From contig ML660777.1 of assembly GCA_007570785.1 (NCBI GenBank), forward strand, positions 7,123,941-7,187,940: a DNA stretch of 64,000 nt, read 5' to 3'. Below, piece after piece: positions 1 through 12,218 of this stretch; positions within the stretch are counted from its first letter, which is position 1; each line of letters starts with the position of its first letter. Position numbers and translations under genes: made by a program. Source of the DNA: Antilocapra americana. Taxonomy: Eukaryota; Chordata; Mammalia; Artiodactyla; Antilocapridae. Below the pieces are notes generated by a model. It saw only the letters and a program-made list of their open reading frames with translations. It was not told where the DNA came from and did not search any database.

Positions 1-46
1 CATGACAATGTATGGCAAAAACAATTAAAAAAAATAAAAAAAAAAG
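1..46 (+). mobile_element. 3' tail of a ruminant L1, cut by the window edge
   Basis: The first 20 bases match the end of the ruminant L1 3' UTR, seen in antisense at about 14030 and 61835 in this window, and are followed by an A-rich tail. The body of the element lies outside the window, so length and target-site duplication cannot be judged. Confidence 0.6.
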
Positions 47-639
47 AGATAGAGTCAAACTAAAAAGTATGCTATGTAAATTGAACAAAAATGTGTATAA
101 AAGATGTTTGGTACATTGTAGGATTCTGAAATTTTTATTTATTTTTTTCCTAATCTACATTAAACTTTAACTTGAAATTGTACCAAGAGAATTAAACCTA
201 TATGTTACTTTGTAATCATATATAGATATGTTTATGTATAGTATGACATTTTTATCTGGAGATCTCTTAAGTGTTCCAACATCAAGGGAAAAATGGAGAG
301 CTAGATCAAGGTCTGCTGATGGTAACACATATAACATGTGAACCGTAAGAGCAATTCTGTTGTCATCCTAGTGTTCATTTTTTTCCTCTGAAACAAGGAC
401 CATTAAGCTAAAAAGTACTAAAAATTACTTCTGTATATGCAGCTTTTTACTTGGGGCCAAACACTCCATGCCTAGGATCACCAGAATTAATTTGAATTAC
501 ATACCTTACCTGTTCACAGCTTTTCCAGTAAAATCAATTCTTTAAGGTAAAAATTACATATACATATGGACCAATTTTAAGTACACATTTCTATTTTCTA
601 CTTCATTTACTTATGCTGCACCTTTTTATTTCCCTTCTC
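47..639. other. AT-rich DNA with no recognised feature
   Basis: I see no coding frame of interest, SINE, LINE or LTR signature here. Very old repeat sequence may be present but is below what can be recognised by eye. Confidence 0.5.
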
Positions 640-1625
640 TACTCACTTTGGATTCAGTAGTTCTTTTTCTGTAGTTTCTTTAAATGATGGCTTAAATGAT
701 AACTTTTAGATGTTTCTTATTTTCTGATATATACATTTAACACTCCAAGTTTTCTTCTACACTCTGCTTTAGCTGCAACTCACAAATTTTTATATAAAGT
801 ATTTTTATTTCCATTTTGTGAAAAGATCTTCTAATGTCTCTTTGCAATTTCATTTTTGATTGAAAAATAATTTAGAAGTTTGTTTCATTTATTTTCTAAA
901 TATTTGGTAATTTCTCTGATTTCTCACTTACTGTTGTTAAATTTATTTGTTGTGACATATTTCATATAATTTTATGAAGATTCATATAATCCTTTTTTTT
1001 CTCAAACACAAATATTATTCTATTTCAGGGGTTTAAAAATATTTTACAATGTTGTTGGCTCAACAGAAGGACACAAGGATACGAGACTTTAATTTTCATG
1101 GAGTACAAGAAACTTTAAACATGTCTTAGCATGTTAGTCATTTTATTCTTATCAAAACTGGTTTCATTGCCCCATCTATAGTCTTTCTTGGTGAACATTC
1201 CCTTTTATACTAACACTTGGAAAAAAAAAAACATGGATTTTTCTATTTGTTGGAGTGCTCTATAAATATCATTTAGGTCAAGTTAGTTCATAACTTTGTT
1301 CAGTTCTCCTATATTTTTATTAATTTTTGTCTACTAAATCTATGTAATTCCATCTTTTTGTCATAAACAAATGTTGACATCACCAACTACAATCACGCAC
1401 TTGTATTTTTCTCCTTTTAATTCTGTCAAGCTGTGTTTTTAGTAAGATGAAGCTTTCTTATTAGATGTACAAATACTCGGAATTTTTATATCCTTGATGG
1501 ATTTTTCCTTTTGTCCTTATCACATGTCTCTTGTTACCCCTAATGATATTCTTAATTTGAAGTCTACTTTGTTGTTAGTATAGCCACCCAGTTATAGCAT
1601 TTCCTGTCTGTCATTAGCAACAGGT
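640..1625 (-). mobile_element. Old L1M fragment, antisense
   Basis: The plus strand reads as the reverse complement of an internal-to-3' part of old mammalian L1 (L1M). Recognisable landmarks are the stretch around 765-800 (tgctttagctgcaactcac), the stretch near 1240-1270 (tgttggagtgctctataaat) and the one near 1560-1595 (gaagtctactttgttgttag). It is heavily decayed and has no open frame. The assignment to L1M is by sequence memory and the subfamily is not determined. Confidence 0.65.
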
Positions 1626-1792
1626 TGGGATTGTCACATCAAAAAGCTCGCTTAAATGTTTACCTAAAAATTTATATGTAATTTGACTGGCACTTGTGAA
1701 TTACCAGTAATCTAATGCTGTTACAATATTTTATATTAAATATATATATAAAATTAAAACATAAGGAGAGCTGTAATAAATTCAATGTTTAC

Positions 1793-2189
1793 CTTTGCTT
1801 CAGTGGTGAAAACTTATGAGTGTGACGGATACATGAACACCATAAACAAGGCTGAACGCCTAAGAATTGATGCTTTCAAACTGTGGTGCTGGAGAACTCT
1901 TGAGAGTCCCTTGGACTGCAAGGATATCAAACCAGTGCTGAAGCTGAAGATCCAATACTTTGGCCACCTGATGCAAAGAGTTGAATCACTGGAACAAACC
2001 CTGATGCTGGGAAAGATTGAGAGCAGGAGGAGAAGGGGGTGACACAGGATGAAATGGTTGGATGGCATCACCAAATCAATGATACAAGTTTGAGCAAAAT
2101 CCTGGACATAATGAAGGACAGGGAAGCCTGGTGTGCTGCAGTTCATGGGGTTCCAAAGAGTTGGACACGACTTAGCGATTGAACAAGAA
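1793..2189 (+). mobile_element. BovB (RTE) LINE, 3' end
   Basis: This is the last roughly 400 bases of a BovB LINE in sense orientation. It covers the C-terminal coding remnant (about 1820-2040) and the non-coding 3' end with the shared Bov motif at about 2155-2180 (gagttggacacgacttag). The 5' part is missing, the usual outcome of incomplete target-primed reverse transcription. A frame of 85 codons at 1785-2042 is a chance survivor and not a gene. No clear target-site duplication was found. Confidence 0.85.
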
Positions 2190-2649
2190 CAATTTTTTAA
2201 ATATTATTTTTATGATGCAATAGTCATATTAAAAAAGTTGCCTATAATTTATGTATATGGTCTAAACAATTATTATAAAGCAAGCACATATTTACTAAAT
2301 TCTGGCTTAAAAATAGGACAATCACAATATCTTAAATTATCTTCATTTATTTATCCTTTGCAGTATTAACATTTATGTATGCACTTTTAACTTATCGTTT
2401 AATCATATGATTTATTATACATTTTGAAATTTATGTAAATAGAACCATTTTAATCACTGTATCTAGCATCTATTGATCTATATATACTAATCTTATGTGA
2501 TTTACTCTTTTAATTCTGTTTGTGAAGTATGTCCAGATTCTTATGTATTGCTTTAATTCATTAATTTTCAGTTTCACATAGATTATTTTTTTTGCCTGAT
2601 TTTACTAAAGATTTTTAATTCAATTTCTGATGAGTTTCATTCATTTCAT
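2190..2649. other. AT-rich DNA with no recognised feature
   Basis: Nothing was recognised on either strand. The composition resembles the decayed L1 on both sides, so this may be unrecognisable old LINE. Confidence 0.4.
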
Positions 2650-3977
2650 ATTTGTGTTATTTAAAATTTTATGTATTATAAACTGCTGATATGTCCATTC
2701 TGAGATGAAAGTATTTCTCAACAGTATAGAGCTGGAAATGACATTTTGGGTTATAGAGTTTTTCAAGTATTCAATATTACTACAAAATACTATGAAAGTT
2801 GCTGCAATTTATGCTACCATGAGCAAAGTTTAGTGTTTCAATTGTTGAACTTTTCCACTAATTGTTAATATTGGCAGGTTTTTCTATTTCTGAAGATCAG
2901 AGTGAGGGTATGAAATACATAAATTTTGATCTATTCATGGTTTTAAATTGTATTTTCATAGTAGCTTATTAGTTTTATTCTTTATTTGATGCTTTTTGTT
3001 AATGCTTTTATGCACTCAAGATAATATTTTCCTTCAATATGTTTCAAATATACATTCTTCACCTAGCTTTTAGCTTCTTTATGGTGTGCTAGCAAATTTA
3101 ATTTCTTAATTTATCATCATTTTTCCTTATGTTATATGTTTTTATTTCTTTTGAAGAAATCTCTACTTATCTCAAGGTCTCAAAAAAATCTTCTATATTT
3201 ATATTTTAAAAATGTAATTTATATTTATATATTTAACCCAGTGGTTCTGAACTGGGGGTCATTTTGCCCCACAGGAGACATTTGCAAGTTACTGGGTCAA
3301 TTTGATTATAATAATAAGGTGAGGAGTTCTACTGCCATTTGTTGGATGGAGGCCAGGGATATTACTAAACCTTCAAAAATGCACAAAGTAGCTCTCCAAT
3401 ACAGAGAGATATTTGACCCAAATGTCAACAGTGCTGCTATTAAGAAATCTTGCTTTCATCTACTGGAAATTATTTTTTAATGGCATATTGAAGCAGTCTT
3501 TTGATTTTGAGACAATTTGTAGAAATATTTTTCTATTTATTTTTTTGTCCTTTAATGTGCTCTCAGTGAAATTTCTCATTAGTTATATACAAGTCTTAAC
3601 TATAAATAATGTTTTTGCTTTTGTTCCTGGGTACTTTATAATTTGTGATTCTATTTGAATCATTTCTTTCTGAAATTTTAATATCTGACTGTATGTTGAT
3701 ATGTAGAAATGCAGTTGATCTTATATCTGGCAACTACCTAGTAAATTGACCTTAAATCTTGCAACATTGCTAAACCCTCATTTTTAATTTTTTTTTTGGA
3801 TTATTTAAGGAATTTTGTCATTAGCCATATTAATTACAAATAATGAGAATTTTGTTTCTTATATTTGCAGTTTTCTTTTATCTATTTATGATTTTTAAAA
3901 TATATGTTTACTTAATGTAGCTGACTAGAACATCTTGCAAAAGCTGGATAGGATTAATGAGAGCAATATTCTTCTCC
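2650..3977 (-). mobile_element. Old L1M ORF2 relic, antisense, split by MER5A
   Basis: Antisense L1 landmarks occur on both sides of the MER5A at 3239-3452. On the left is a stretch near 3150-3190 (tttgaagaaatctctactta). On the right are 3735-3770 and 3905-3965, which correspond to the reverse-transcriptase region of ORF2 read backwards. The sequence is strongly decayed. The right edge is the insertion point of the younger L1 at about 3991. Assignment of the left part (2650-3238) is weaker than the right. Confidence 0.5.
3239..3452 (+). mobile_element. MER5A-like hAT (Charlie) non-autonomous DNA transposon
   Basis: The left end reads cagtggttctgaactggggg and the right end is a degraded match to the other terminal repeat (aagaaatcttg, 3441-3451). 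The interior includes the typical ggaggccagggat motif near 3347-3360 and a degraded block near 3385-3445. The length of about 214 bases is close to the known 189 base consensus. Such elements are immobile fossils older than the ruminants. The 8 base duplication expected for hAT elements is no longer visible. Confidence 0.75.
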
Positions 3978-3990
3978 TAATTGTAAGTTT

Positions 3991-6677
3991 TCAAAAAAAT
4001 TGCAGAGGAAAGAACACTTCCGAACCCAGTCTGTGAGGTTACCATCACCCTGATAACAAAATCAGACAATAACACATAAAATAAAACTATAGGCCAATAT
4101 CACTGATGGACATAGATGCAAAAATCTTCAACAAAATTTTAGCAAACATAATTTTGCAACACATCAAAAAGCTCATACACAATGATCAAGTTGGGTTTAT
4201 CCTAGGAATGCAAGGATTCTTTAATATATGCAAAGCAATCACTCTGGTACATCATATCAACAAATTGAAAGATAAAAACCATATGATCATCTCGATAGAT
4301 GCAGAAAAAGCCTTTGACAAAATTCAGCACCCATTTATGATTAAAACTTCAAAAAATAGGCATAGAAGGAACCTACCTCAACATAGTAAAGCCCATATAT
4401 GATAAACCTACAGCAAACATTATTCTCAATAGTGAAAAACTGAAAACATTCACCCTAAGATCAGGAACAAGACAAGGGTGTCCACTTTCCTGACTATTAT
4501 TCAACGTAGTTCTGGAAGTTGTAGCTACAGCAATCAGAGAAGAAAAAGAAATAAAAAGAATCCAGATAAGAAAGGAAGAAATAAAGCTCTCACTATTTGC
4601 AGATTACATGATAGTGTACACAGAACACCCTAAAGATAGTATCAGAAAATTACTAGAGCTAATCGGTGAATTTAGTAAAGTTGTAGGATACAAAATCAAC
4701 ACACAAAAATCACTTGCATTTCTATATGCTAACAATGAAAAATCAGAAAGGGAAATTAAGGAATCAATCCCATTCACCATTGCAACAAAGTGATTTAAAT
4801 GTCTAAGAATAAACTTACCTAAGAGGACAAAAGAATTGTACACAGAAAATCATAAGACACTGATGAAAGAAACCAAAGATGATATAAACAGATAGATATT
4901 GCACATTCCTGGGCAGGAAGAATCAATATTGTGAAAATGACTATACTACCAAATGCGATCTACAGATTCAATGTGATCCATATCAATTACTAATGGCATT
5001 TTTCACAGAACTAGAACAAAAATTTTCACAATTCATTTGGAAACACAAAAGACCCCGAATAGCCAAAGCAGTCTTGAGAAAGAAGAATGGAGCTGGAAGA
5101 ATCAACCTTCCTTACTTCAGATTATTCTACAAAGCTACAGTCATCAAGACAGTATGGTACTGGCACAAAAACAGAAATATAGAACAATGGAACAAGATAG
5201 AAAGCCCAGAAATAAACCCATGCACCTATGGGTACCTTATTTTTGACAAAGGAGGCAAGAATATACAATGGGACAAAGACAGTCTCTTCAATAAATGTTG
5301 CTGGGAAAACTGGACAGCTACATGTAAAAGAATGAAAGTAGAACACTTCCTAACACCATACACAAAGATAAATTCAAAATGGATTAAAGACCTAAATGTA
5401 AGACCAAAAACTATAAAACTCTTAGAGGAAAACAGGTAGAACACTGGATGACATAAATCAAAGTAAGACCCTCTACTCCTCCTCCCAGAGTAACAGAAAT
5501 AAAAACAAAAGTAAACAAGTGGGACCTGATTAAACTTAAAAGCTTTTACATAACAAAGGAAACTATGAGAGTGGTGAAAAGACAACCCTCAGAATGGGAG
5601 AAAATAATAGCAAATGAAACAACTGACAAAGGATTAATTTCCAAAATATATAAGCAGCTCATACAACTCAATGCCAAAAAAAACAAACAACCCAATAAAA
5701 AAGTGGGAAAAAGACCTAAACAGACATTTCTCCAAAGAAGACATACAGATGGCTAACAAACACATGAAAAGATGCTCAACATCGCTCATTGTTAGAGAAA
5801 TGCAAATCAAAATCACAGTGATATATCACCTCACACCAGTCAGAATAGCCATCATCAAAAGTCTACAAACAATAAATGCTGGAAAGGGTGTGGAGAAAAG
5901 GGAATGCTTTTGCACTGTTGGTCTGAATGTAAATTGATATAGCCACTATGGAAAACGGTATAGAGATTCCTTAAAAAACTAAGAATAAAACCACCATATG
6001 ACCCAGCAATCCCACCCCTAGACATATCCCCCGAGGAAATCAAAATTGAAAAAGACACATGTATCCAATTGTTCATTGCAGCACTTTTTACAATAGCTAG
6101 AACATGGAAGTAACCTAGATGCCTGTCGACAGATGAATGGATAAAGAAGTGGTGATACATATACACAATGGAATATTACTCAGACATAAAAAGGAATGCA
6201 ATTGAGTCAGTCCTGATGAGGTGGATGAAACTAGAACCTATTGTACAGAGTGAAGTGAGTCAGAAAGAGAAAGATATTGTATTCTAACACACACATATGG
6301 AATCTAGAAAAATGGTACTGAGGAATTTATTTACAGGGAAGCAGTGGAGAAACAGGCATAGAGAATAGACTTATGGACATGGGGAGAGGGGAGGAGAGGG
6401 TGAGCTGTATGGAAAGAGTAACATGGAAACTTTTATTACCATATGCAAAATAGATAGCCAATGGGAATTTGCTATATGGCTCAGGAAACTCAAACAGGGA
6501 CTCTGTATCAGCCTAGAGGGGTGGGATGGGGAGGGAAATGGGAGGGAAGTTCTAAAGGGAGGGGATATATGTATACCTATGGCTGATTCATGTTGAGATT
6601 TGACAGAAAACAACAAAATTCTGTAAAGCAATTATCCTTTAATAAAAAAAATTAAAATATAGGAAAAAAAAAAGATA
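3991..6677 (+). mobile_element. 5'-truncated ruminant L1 with ORF2 end, 3' UTR and tail
   Basis: A 2.7 kb sense L1 starts inside the reverse-transcriptase part of ORF2 and runs through the ORF2 C-terminus and the ruminant 3' UTR to an A-rich tail at about 6640-6675, with AATAAA at 6641-6646. A candidate target-site duplication flanks it: taattgtaagtt at 3979-3990 and taattggaagtt at 6678-6689, 11 of 12 matching. The element lies inside an older antisense L1M. ORF2 is broken into several frames, so the copy is dead. Confidence 0.85.
4030..5960 (+). pseudogene. L1 ORF2 relic (reverse transcriptase and C-terminal region)
   Basis: ORF2 encodes the L1 endonuclease and reverse transcriptase that copies L1 RNA at nicked nuclear DNA. 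Only the RT domain onward is left. Open pieces lie at 4106-4402 (RT fingers/palm, with an [11 protein letters not shown] block), 4608-4793, 4993-5439 (the longest C-terminal piece, 148 codons) and 5565-5937 in two overlapping frames. The catalytic FADD box is at 4596-4607, but the second aspartate codon reads TAC, giving FADY. In-frame stops, for example near 4490 and 4790, and frameshifts separate the pieces. The copy cannot make active enzyme. Confidence 0.85.
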
Positions 6678-6830
6678 TAATTGGAAGTTCACAGCTAGTT
6701 CCACCCTACCATGGTGAGTACTCTCAACGATATTACCAATGGTCAGCTTAGGAACACACTGAACATTTGCCCACATCTCTTTTACTTGACTTCCACCCAC
6801 CAGAATTCCATATAGCTTTTCAGTACATAT

Positions 6831-6981
6831 TCAGTTCAGTTCAGTCACTCAGTTGTGTCCAACTCTTTGTGACCCCATGAACTGCAGCATGCTAGGCCTC
6901 CCTGTCCATCACCAACTCCCAGAGTCTACCCAAACCCATGTCCATTGAGTCGGTGATGCCATCCAGCCATCTCATCCTCTG
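6831..6981 (-). mobile_element. BovB 3' end fragment, antisense
   Basis: About 150 bases match the reverse complement of the BovB 3' end, starting with the tandem ttcag pattern at 6830-6843 and running to ctcatcctctg at 6971-6981. The short repeat tacatat lies on both sides (6824-6830 and 6986-6992) and is a candidate target-site duplication for this strongly 5'-truncated insertion. Confidence 0.8.
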
Positions 6982-7293
6982 TTTATACATATATGTATAT
7001 TTCAAAAAAACAGCATGGAATAATGCCACAGATCCTAAGAACTTGAAAACCAGGTTTCCCTCCTACTATCTGAGCTATCTTGGGTAAACCAGTGAAGCCC
7101 TTCACAATTCAGCTTTCACTTCTATAGGGTGGGTATAATACAGCAAGTAAAATGATTTATGATAGGAATTTGCTAAAAGCCAATTTTTGAAAATACAGTT
7201 TTCTGAAGAATCAGATAAATTTAGGAAACGTCAATTTGCAAAAACATAATTTATAAAATACACAATTTAAGAAGTATAATAGGACTTTTTACC

Positions 7294-7375
7294 TTGTTGT
7301 TTAATTGCTAAGTTCTATCCAGCCTGTTTGTGACCTCATGGACTGTTGCCTGCCTGGCTCCTCTGTCCGTTGGAT
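7294..7375 (-). mobile_element. Degraded Bov-A/Bov-tA SINE fragment
   Basis: The stretch resembles the 3' half of a Bov-tA SINE read backwards, with the recognisable pieces ttgttgtttaattgct and cctggctcctctgtcc. It is short, diverged and 5'-truncated. Confidence 0.6.
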
Positions 7376-10363
7376 TTTTGTTTCTCCACTTCTTATTAAT
7401 TTCAAATGATTGAAGGCCATTTTATAATTTTCAAATTTAAAGCATTTGCTATCAATCTTAATTTTTATCAGAAATAAAACATACATTACAATTAAATTTG
7501 AATTTTAAAGTATCTGGGCTAAATCAGATAAAATTTCATGCCTCTAAGACACAGCAGTTTGGATATGACAACTAGAAGCAGTTTTCAGATAAAACAGAAA
7601 CTACTGAATGTAAGAAAAGGAAGGAATAATAATATGAATGCAGTGATCTTTATGTTTCATACTTAAACTTTGATAATTTAATTACAAGGAAAAAATAAAG
7701 AATTCAAAGATAAATTCATAAAAATGACAAAGATAGAAAAGTTTGGCAAGAGTAAATGATATAGAGGATTTAGTCACTATTGACTAAGAATTCCCTTAAG
7801 AAATAATAATTATTTTCAAATGATGATATTTGATATTTATTATAAATAATATCCTTAAATTTAATATTTCAATATTCAAAATACATCAATTACAATCTTA
7901 TTTCACATTCTTAGTAATGCTATTCAATCTCCTGTTAATCTTATTGAAATCATTTCAGTCAATTGATACATATTTTAATTTGACAAATTTGGAAAGTTGA
8001 GAATTTGCAAATTGATCATTATATAATTGGATCTTCAGCAAGTTGATCACTTGTTGAATTGGATGTTGGAGGCTTTATATTAGCAATACTGATAACTTAA
8101 AATCATAAGAATAATTTCTATTTAATGGTGTCATGGTAAGGAAAAATGTGATTATGCAGGGAAAAATTTGGCACATTGTAAGTAGCTAACTTAGTAACCA
8201 TTAATACAGATTTATTATAATTACTTCATTGCCAGTTCTTACAGTTGTTATTGTTGTTGGTGATAGAAGACATGATTTTTATGATATTCCTCTTGCATAA
8301 CTCTGTAACTTAATTTGTCACCATTTGTTAAATTCTCCAAATGCCATGGAAGAAAGTTTTACCTGAACAGATCTTGACAGAGAAGAGAGCAGTTTGATAA
8401 ATGTCATCATGCAAATGCAAAGCAAATAAAACACTCTTGTCTTTCAGAAGTGTTATATTAAGACCTTCCTGATGTTCATTGAAAAATTTCTGTTGTCATA
8501 CCCCAGGGGACAAGAACAGAACACTTTACCTAAGGATCCAAGGGATTTACTGTGAAAGAAATCATAAAAACCAAACACTCAAGGCCTCATGGAAGAAAGT
8601 TAAAAGCGACCCTCGATAAGCCTAATTGCAATAAAAGGGGAGAAATAAACATCAGTGATCTCAACAGGAACAGCAAGGTATGAATTGGTGTACCGGCCTC
8701 AACACAAAAATAAAGACTGGCTTGCACTTGCTGGTCTGGGAACATCTTATAATAAAGCTGAAAACCTAGCAACTCTGACAGAGTGACATGGTTTAGAAAC
8801 AAGGCTCAAACAAATTGAGTAAGCAAACTAACACATACCCTGATATTATTTGGTCTATTTATTACATACTAGGATCAGGGAATTAAAAAGAAGATATTTT
8901 CATTTTACCTTGCGATATCCAAATCATGACAACCAAACAGATGGAATGTTGAGTCATTTTCTGTATGTTTACTAAAGGAAACAACTTTATTATTAATTTT
9001 TATAAAACTGTGGCAGTCATTGCCTTATGTAATTTTACAAAATGACTACTTACCCACTGTGAACAGACTATTAGTAAACTCATTTATTTAAAGTACATTT
9101 AAAAAAATCGTGATTAAAAAGATTCTTCTAAAATATGTACTTCTTGCAAAAACATTTGAAAAAAATTTTTTTTTCTCCTTATTCGTGTATTTCACAAATA
9201 ACGTTTTCACTGAGATGCCCCAGTGGGTCTAGTCTCCAGCCCTGATGATACTGTGCTGCTGCTGGGGACAATACTCCTGGGCCTCTTGAACCCAGATGCA
9301 CAGGATTCTTTAGCTCCCAGGGTGGATGTAATCATTCTACTAGAGAACTTCCACTCTATTCCTAATTCAGTTCCATTTTCTGAATGTTGTTCAGTTCCAT
9401 TTTATGAAGTGTTGTGTGTCTCACTAACTCTCTTTCTGGATTAGCATAAATTCTTTCCCTAAACTGTTTCTGGTTCCAAATCTGGTTTGGCTTTTATTTG
9501 GGTACCATTTTTATTCCTACTTTTGGTTTCAGTGGTTTCAATTACATGGTCCAACCAACTTTACCTTTTCATGTTTGAGTTTTTTGTTTCTTGTTTTTTC
9601 TATTTGTTTTGAGAATTTTGATTTCTCCTGGCCTCTGAGACACCTGCTTAGCTTTCATTATTTTCCCCAAATGATGGTTTAGTGATGCTGAAAGTAAAGT
9701 TTCACTATCTATAGTGCTGCCTCGTTGGCTGCCAATTGTCAATAAAGTCCTTTGTTATTCATTTTCTTGTGTGCCACTGTGAGCTCAAATAAGTCAGAAC
9801 AAGATAAAAGAGAAGAAACAATTTATGTTCGCTAGAATAAAAAGCAGCCAACAGAAATAAATAAATACCAGGAAATACCAGGATAACTATGCTTTTGAGG
9901 TTGTCTGTGTCATTCTGACCTTCTGTTCTGGAACTGATGGAACCAACCAGTCAATCTTACAAAGACACAACAATCTGTCCATATTTATTTGACCCATGGC
10001 TGAAGCTGTAACACTGAGGCTACCAATGCATATGTGTATTTGCTTAAATGAGAAAAAGATATAAAGGTTTTGTTTTTCTCAAAAAATAAAGGTAATTTGT
10101 CTGTTTCTTACAATGACCTGTTTTTAACTCATACTGCATCTGTAGCTTGCTTATTTCTTTTCTCCTTTTTACCTCTTTGCATGTTTGGGAGACTTATATT
10201 TAATAATCTGTCAAAACTTTTAACAAATTGTCTACAATTGGATGTATCTAATCCAAAGTCATATCTATTATTACTTAAAAAGATGCACTTATAAAAATTG
10301 CAGCTTAGAAAATACATAGCTTTGATTCTTCCTAAGAACTCTGCTGGTTAAGATAATAATTCT
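7376..10363. other. AT-rich DNA, mostly unassigned; weak LTR-like stretch at 9205-9800
   Basis: No interspersed repeat was recognised with confidence over about 3 kb. The part from about 9205 to 9800 has a T-rich middle and caataaagtcctttg (9739-9753) near its right end, which would fit an old LTR polyadenylation region. I could not find matching termini or a duplication, so this is only a suggestion. Open frames here are short and of chance type. Confidence 0.35.
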
Positions 10364-10534
10364 ATGGAGCAGCCTGAGGGGTTCCGAAATGAGGATATAA
10401 ATGATACAGGATTGATTGATTCTGGCCTGCGGAGAGCTTCATCTTCTCCAGAGACATCAAAAGGGTTCATAGTACACAATATTTCCTCCCACTCTTCTCG
10501 AAAGAAAATAGAAAATCCCTATAGAAATACATAA
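10364..10534 (+). CDS. Unidentified 56-codon open frame, possible exon or retrocopy remnant
   Basis: The frame starts at an ATG at 10364 and ends in TAA at 10532-10534, with an in-frame TAA four codons upstream of the ATG. The predicted peptide begins MEQPEGFRNEDIND and is rich in Ser, Arg, Asp and Glu. It looks less like low-complexity junk than other short frames in the window and overlaps no repeat I recognise. A pyrimidine-rich run ending in AG lies about 30 bases upstream, so an old exon is possible. I do not recognise the protein and assign no function; chance is still the most likely explanation. Confidence 0.2.
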   Translation: MEQPEGFRNEDINDTGLIDSGLRRASSSPETSKGFIVHNISSHSSRKKIENPYRNT

Positions 10535-10763
10535 ATAAGCCAAGTCAATATGTGAGAAAATGCCATACACACTGAAAACAGGATGTTAATAAACTTAAAA
10601 TCTGAACTTTAATCTTCACCTACAACCTTGACAGTTACTAAAGAGAATAATGTATAAATGGAGAAACTCAATCATAATCTCTGGATTTCCACAGCTTGCT
10701 TTTGATTTTAAGATTATTCTCATGTATGAATAGATTTTCTGGATGGATTACTATAACTTTGTC

Positions 10764-10778
10764 TTTTTTTTTTTTTTT
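10764..10778. repeat. T homopolymer run
   Basis: A run of about fifteen T residues lies just left of the MLT1-like sequence. It could be the tail of an unrecognised antisense retrocopy or simple expansion. Confidence 0.7.
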
Positions 10779-10791
10779 GCTTACCTACTGC

Positions 10792-11245
10792 CATTTAGCA
10801 AACCACTTCATATCTCTGTGGCTGAAAAGATCAATTTATATCTGTTGTATCTGTGTCCACTAGACTTGGTGGGTGGTTCTGGTTTGAGATACTGAACTCA
10901 GCGGCTGGATCTGCAGAGAACTGAAGGCTCCAGCAGATCGCTGGCTCCCAGAGCTGGTAGCTGATGCTGCTCTTCATGTGGTAGTTCAGCTGGGTTGTAG
11001 GCAGGAGCAATCACACTTGGCTTATCCACGTGGCTTGGGTTCTTAATTATTTGGCAGTTGAGTTCTGCAAGGGAATGTCCCAAGAACAAAAGTTCCAAGA
11101 CACCGAGACTTCTTATGACCCAGACTTGGGAGTTATACTGTCTATCCCACCACATTCTGCTGGTCAAAGCAATTCACAGGCTCAGACCAGATTCAGAAAG
11201 AGATGAAATATACTCCATCTTCCAATAGGAGTGTTGCATGTAACT
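10792..11245 (-). mobile_element. MLT1-like LTR (ERVL-MaLR), antisense
   Basis: The block reads as the reverse complement of an old MLT1-type LTR. Landmarks are the start near 10796-10825 (agcaaaccacttcat followed by ctctgtggctgaaa), the stretch near 11015-11040 (acttggcttatccacgtgg) and the block near 11155-11215 (tgctggtcaaagcaattcac). These are non-autonomous mammalian LTR elements that predate ruminants. A minus-strand frame of 89 codons at 10898-11167 lies inside it and is not a gene. The subfamily was not determined. Confidence 0.55.
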
Positions 11246-12030
11246 CGAATCTTATTTAATCAACCATTCTGCTGAAATTATTTCTGTTTCTCACACATGG
11301 AACAGACACTCATCTCCCCTCAAGGCCCTTACACTCTCCATACATTATAGCATCAGGGTCAGGCATAAACTACTGGGGAGGAGCTCATTATTTCAAATCC
11401 AAATGCAGATTTAAGGTACAAGTGAGGTTCCCTGAACCAGATTATTTATTCTTCATCGTGAATGATCCTTTCCTTTTATGAAAAATGTCTTGTTTTTGTA
11501 GTTGAGTAGCTTTCCAGCATGCTTCTTATTTATAGAAGATTGAGGGACTAGAAGCTTATTTTTCATTTTGAATTGCCTCCAGCCTTTTTAGTTTAAGTTG
11601 ACAGATAACATTTCTACTAATACAATACTCTTAAAATGATTTTGAGTTTCCCAGGGATCTTATTGGGATTCATTCTCCTGGTTAGAAGCCACTGCCCTAA
11701 TTCTCAGACATATTTTTCTCAGTCTTGGGAATGAGGGTATTATGGAAAAATATCCTTATGTGGTTTAGAAAAACTTTGTTTACCCTCAAGGTCAAGAAGA
11801 CACACAGTTAGTATTGATATCTTAAGAAGACCTTTCATCTGGATAAGAGGGTCTAGGGGCACACAACTAAGATTCTTAGTAACCTTTCCATTTTATTTCC
11901 ATAGCCTAAGGCGCTCTGCCTTAAAATCTTTCTCAGGTCTTAGGAAAAGGTGTTAACAGCCACATGGTGGGTCAGAAATTTATCCTAAACTATATTTTAC
12001 TGATAGTCCCTTAGGTTTGAACTTTGCCTT
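11246..12030. other. Unassigned intergenic DNA
   Basis: I see no convincing repeat, gene or RNA signature in this stretch. Confidence 0.45.
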
Positions 12031-12039
12031 AACAAGCTT

Positions 12040-12218
12040 CGGGCTTCCCTTGTAGCTCAGTCGGTAAAGAATCTTCCTGCAGTGCAGGAGACCCGGGTTT
12101 GATCCTTGGGCTGGAAAGATACCCGGAAGAAGGAAATGGCAACCCACTCCAGTATCCTTGCCTGGATAAACTTATGGAGAGAGGAGCCTCCTTGAGCGAC
12201 TAATGCTTACTTACTATA
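12040..12218 (+). mobile_element. Bov-tA SINE, sense
   Basis: The tRNA-derived head starts at about 12041 (gggcttcccttgtagctcag), with box-A-like and box-B-like promoter segments, followed by the Bov-A body at about 12130-12199. The end is shortened relative to the usual body. The repeat aagctt at 12034-12039 and 12219-12224 is a weak duplication candidate. Confidence 0.85.

Noticed and set aside
4993..5439. 148-codon frame as a gene
   Set aside because: It is the C-terminal piece of L1 ORF2 in a truncated, mutated copy.
9205..9800. Old LTR
   Set aside because: A caataaag motif and T-rich sequence are suggestive, but no termini, duplication or family match could be seen, so it was left as unassigned.
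12041..12115. tRNA gene
   Set aside because: The tRNA-like heads of Bov-tA SINEs here and elsewhere have box-A-like and box-B-like motifs but no complete cloverleaf, and each continues into a SINE body.
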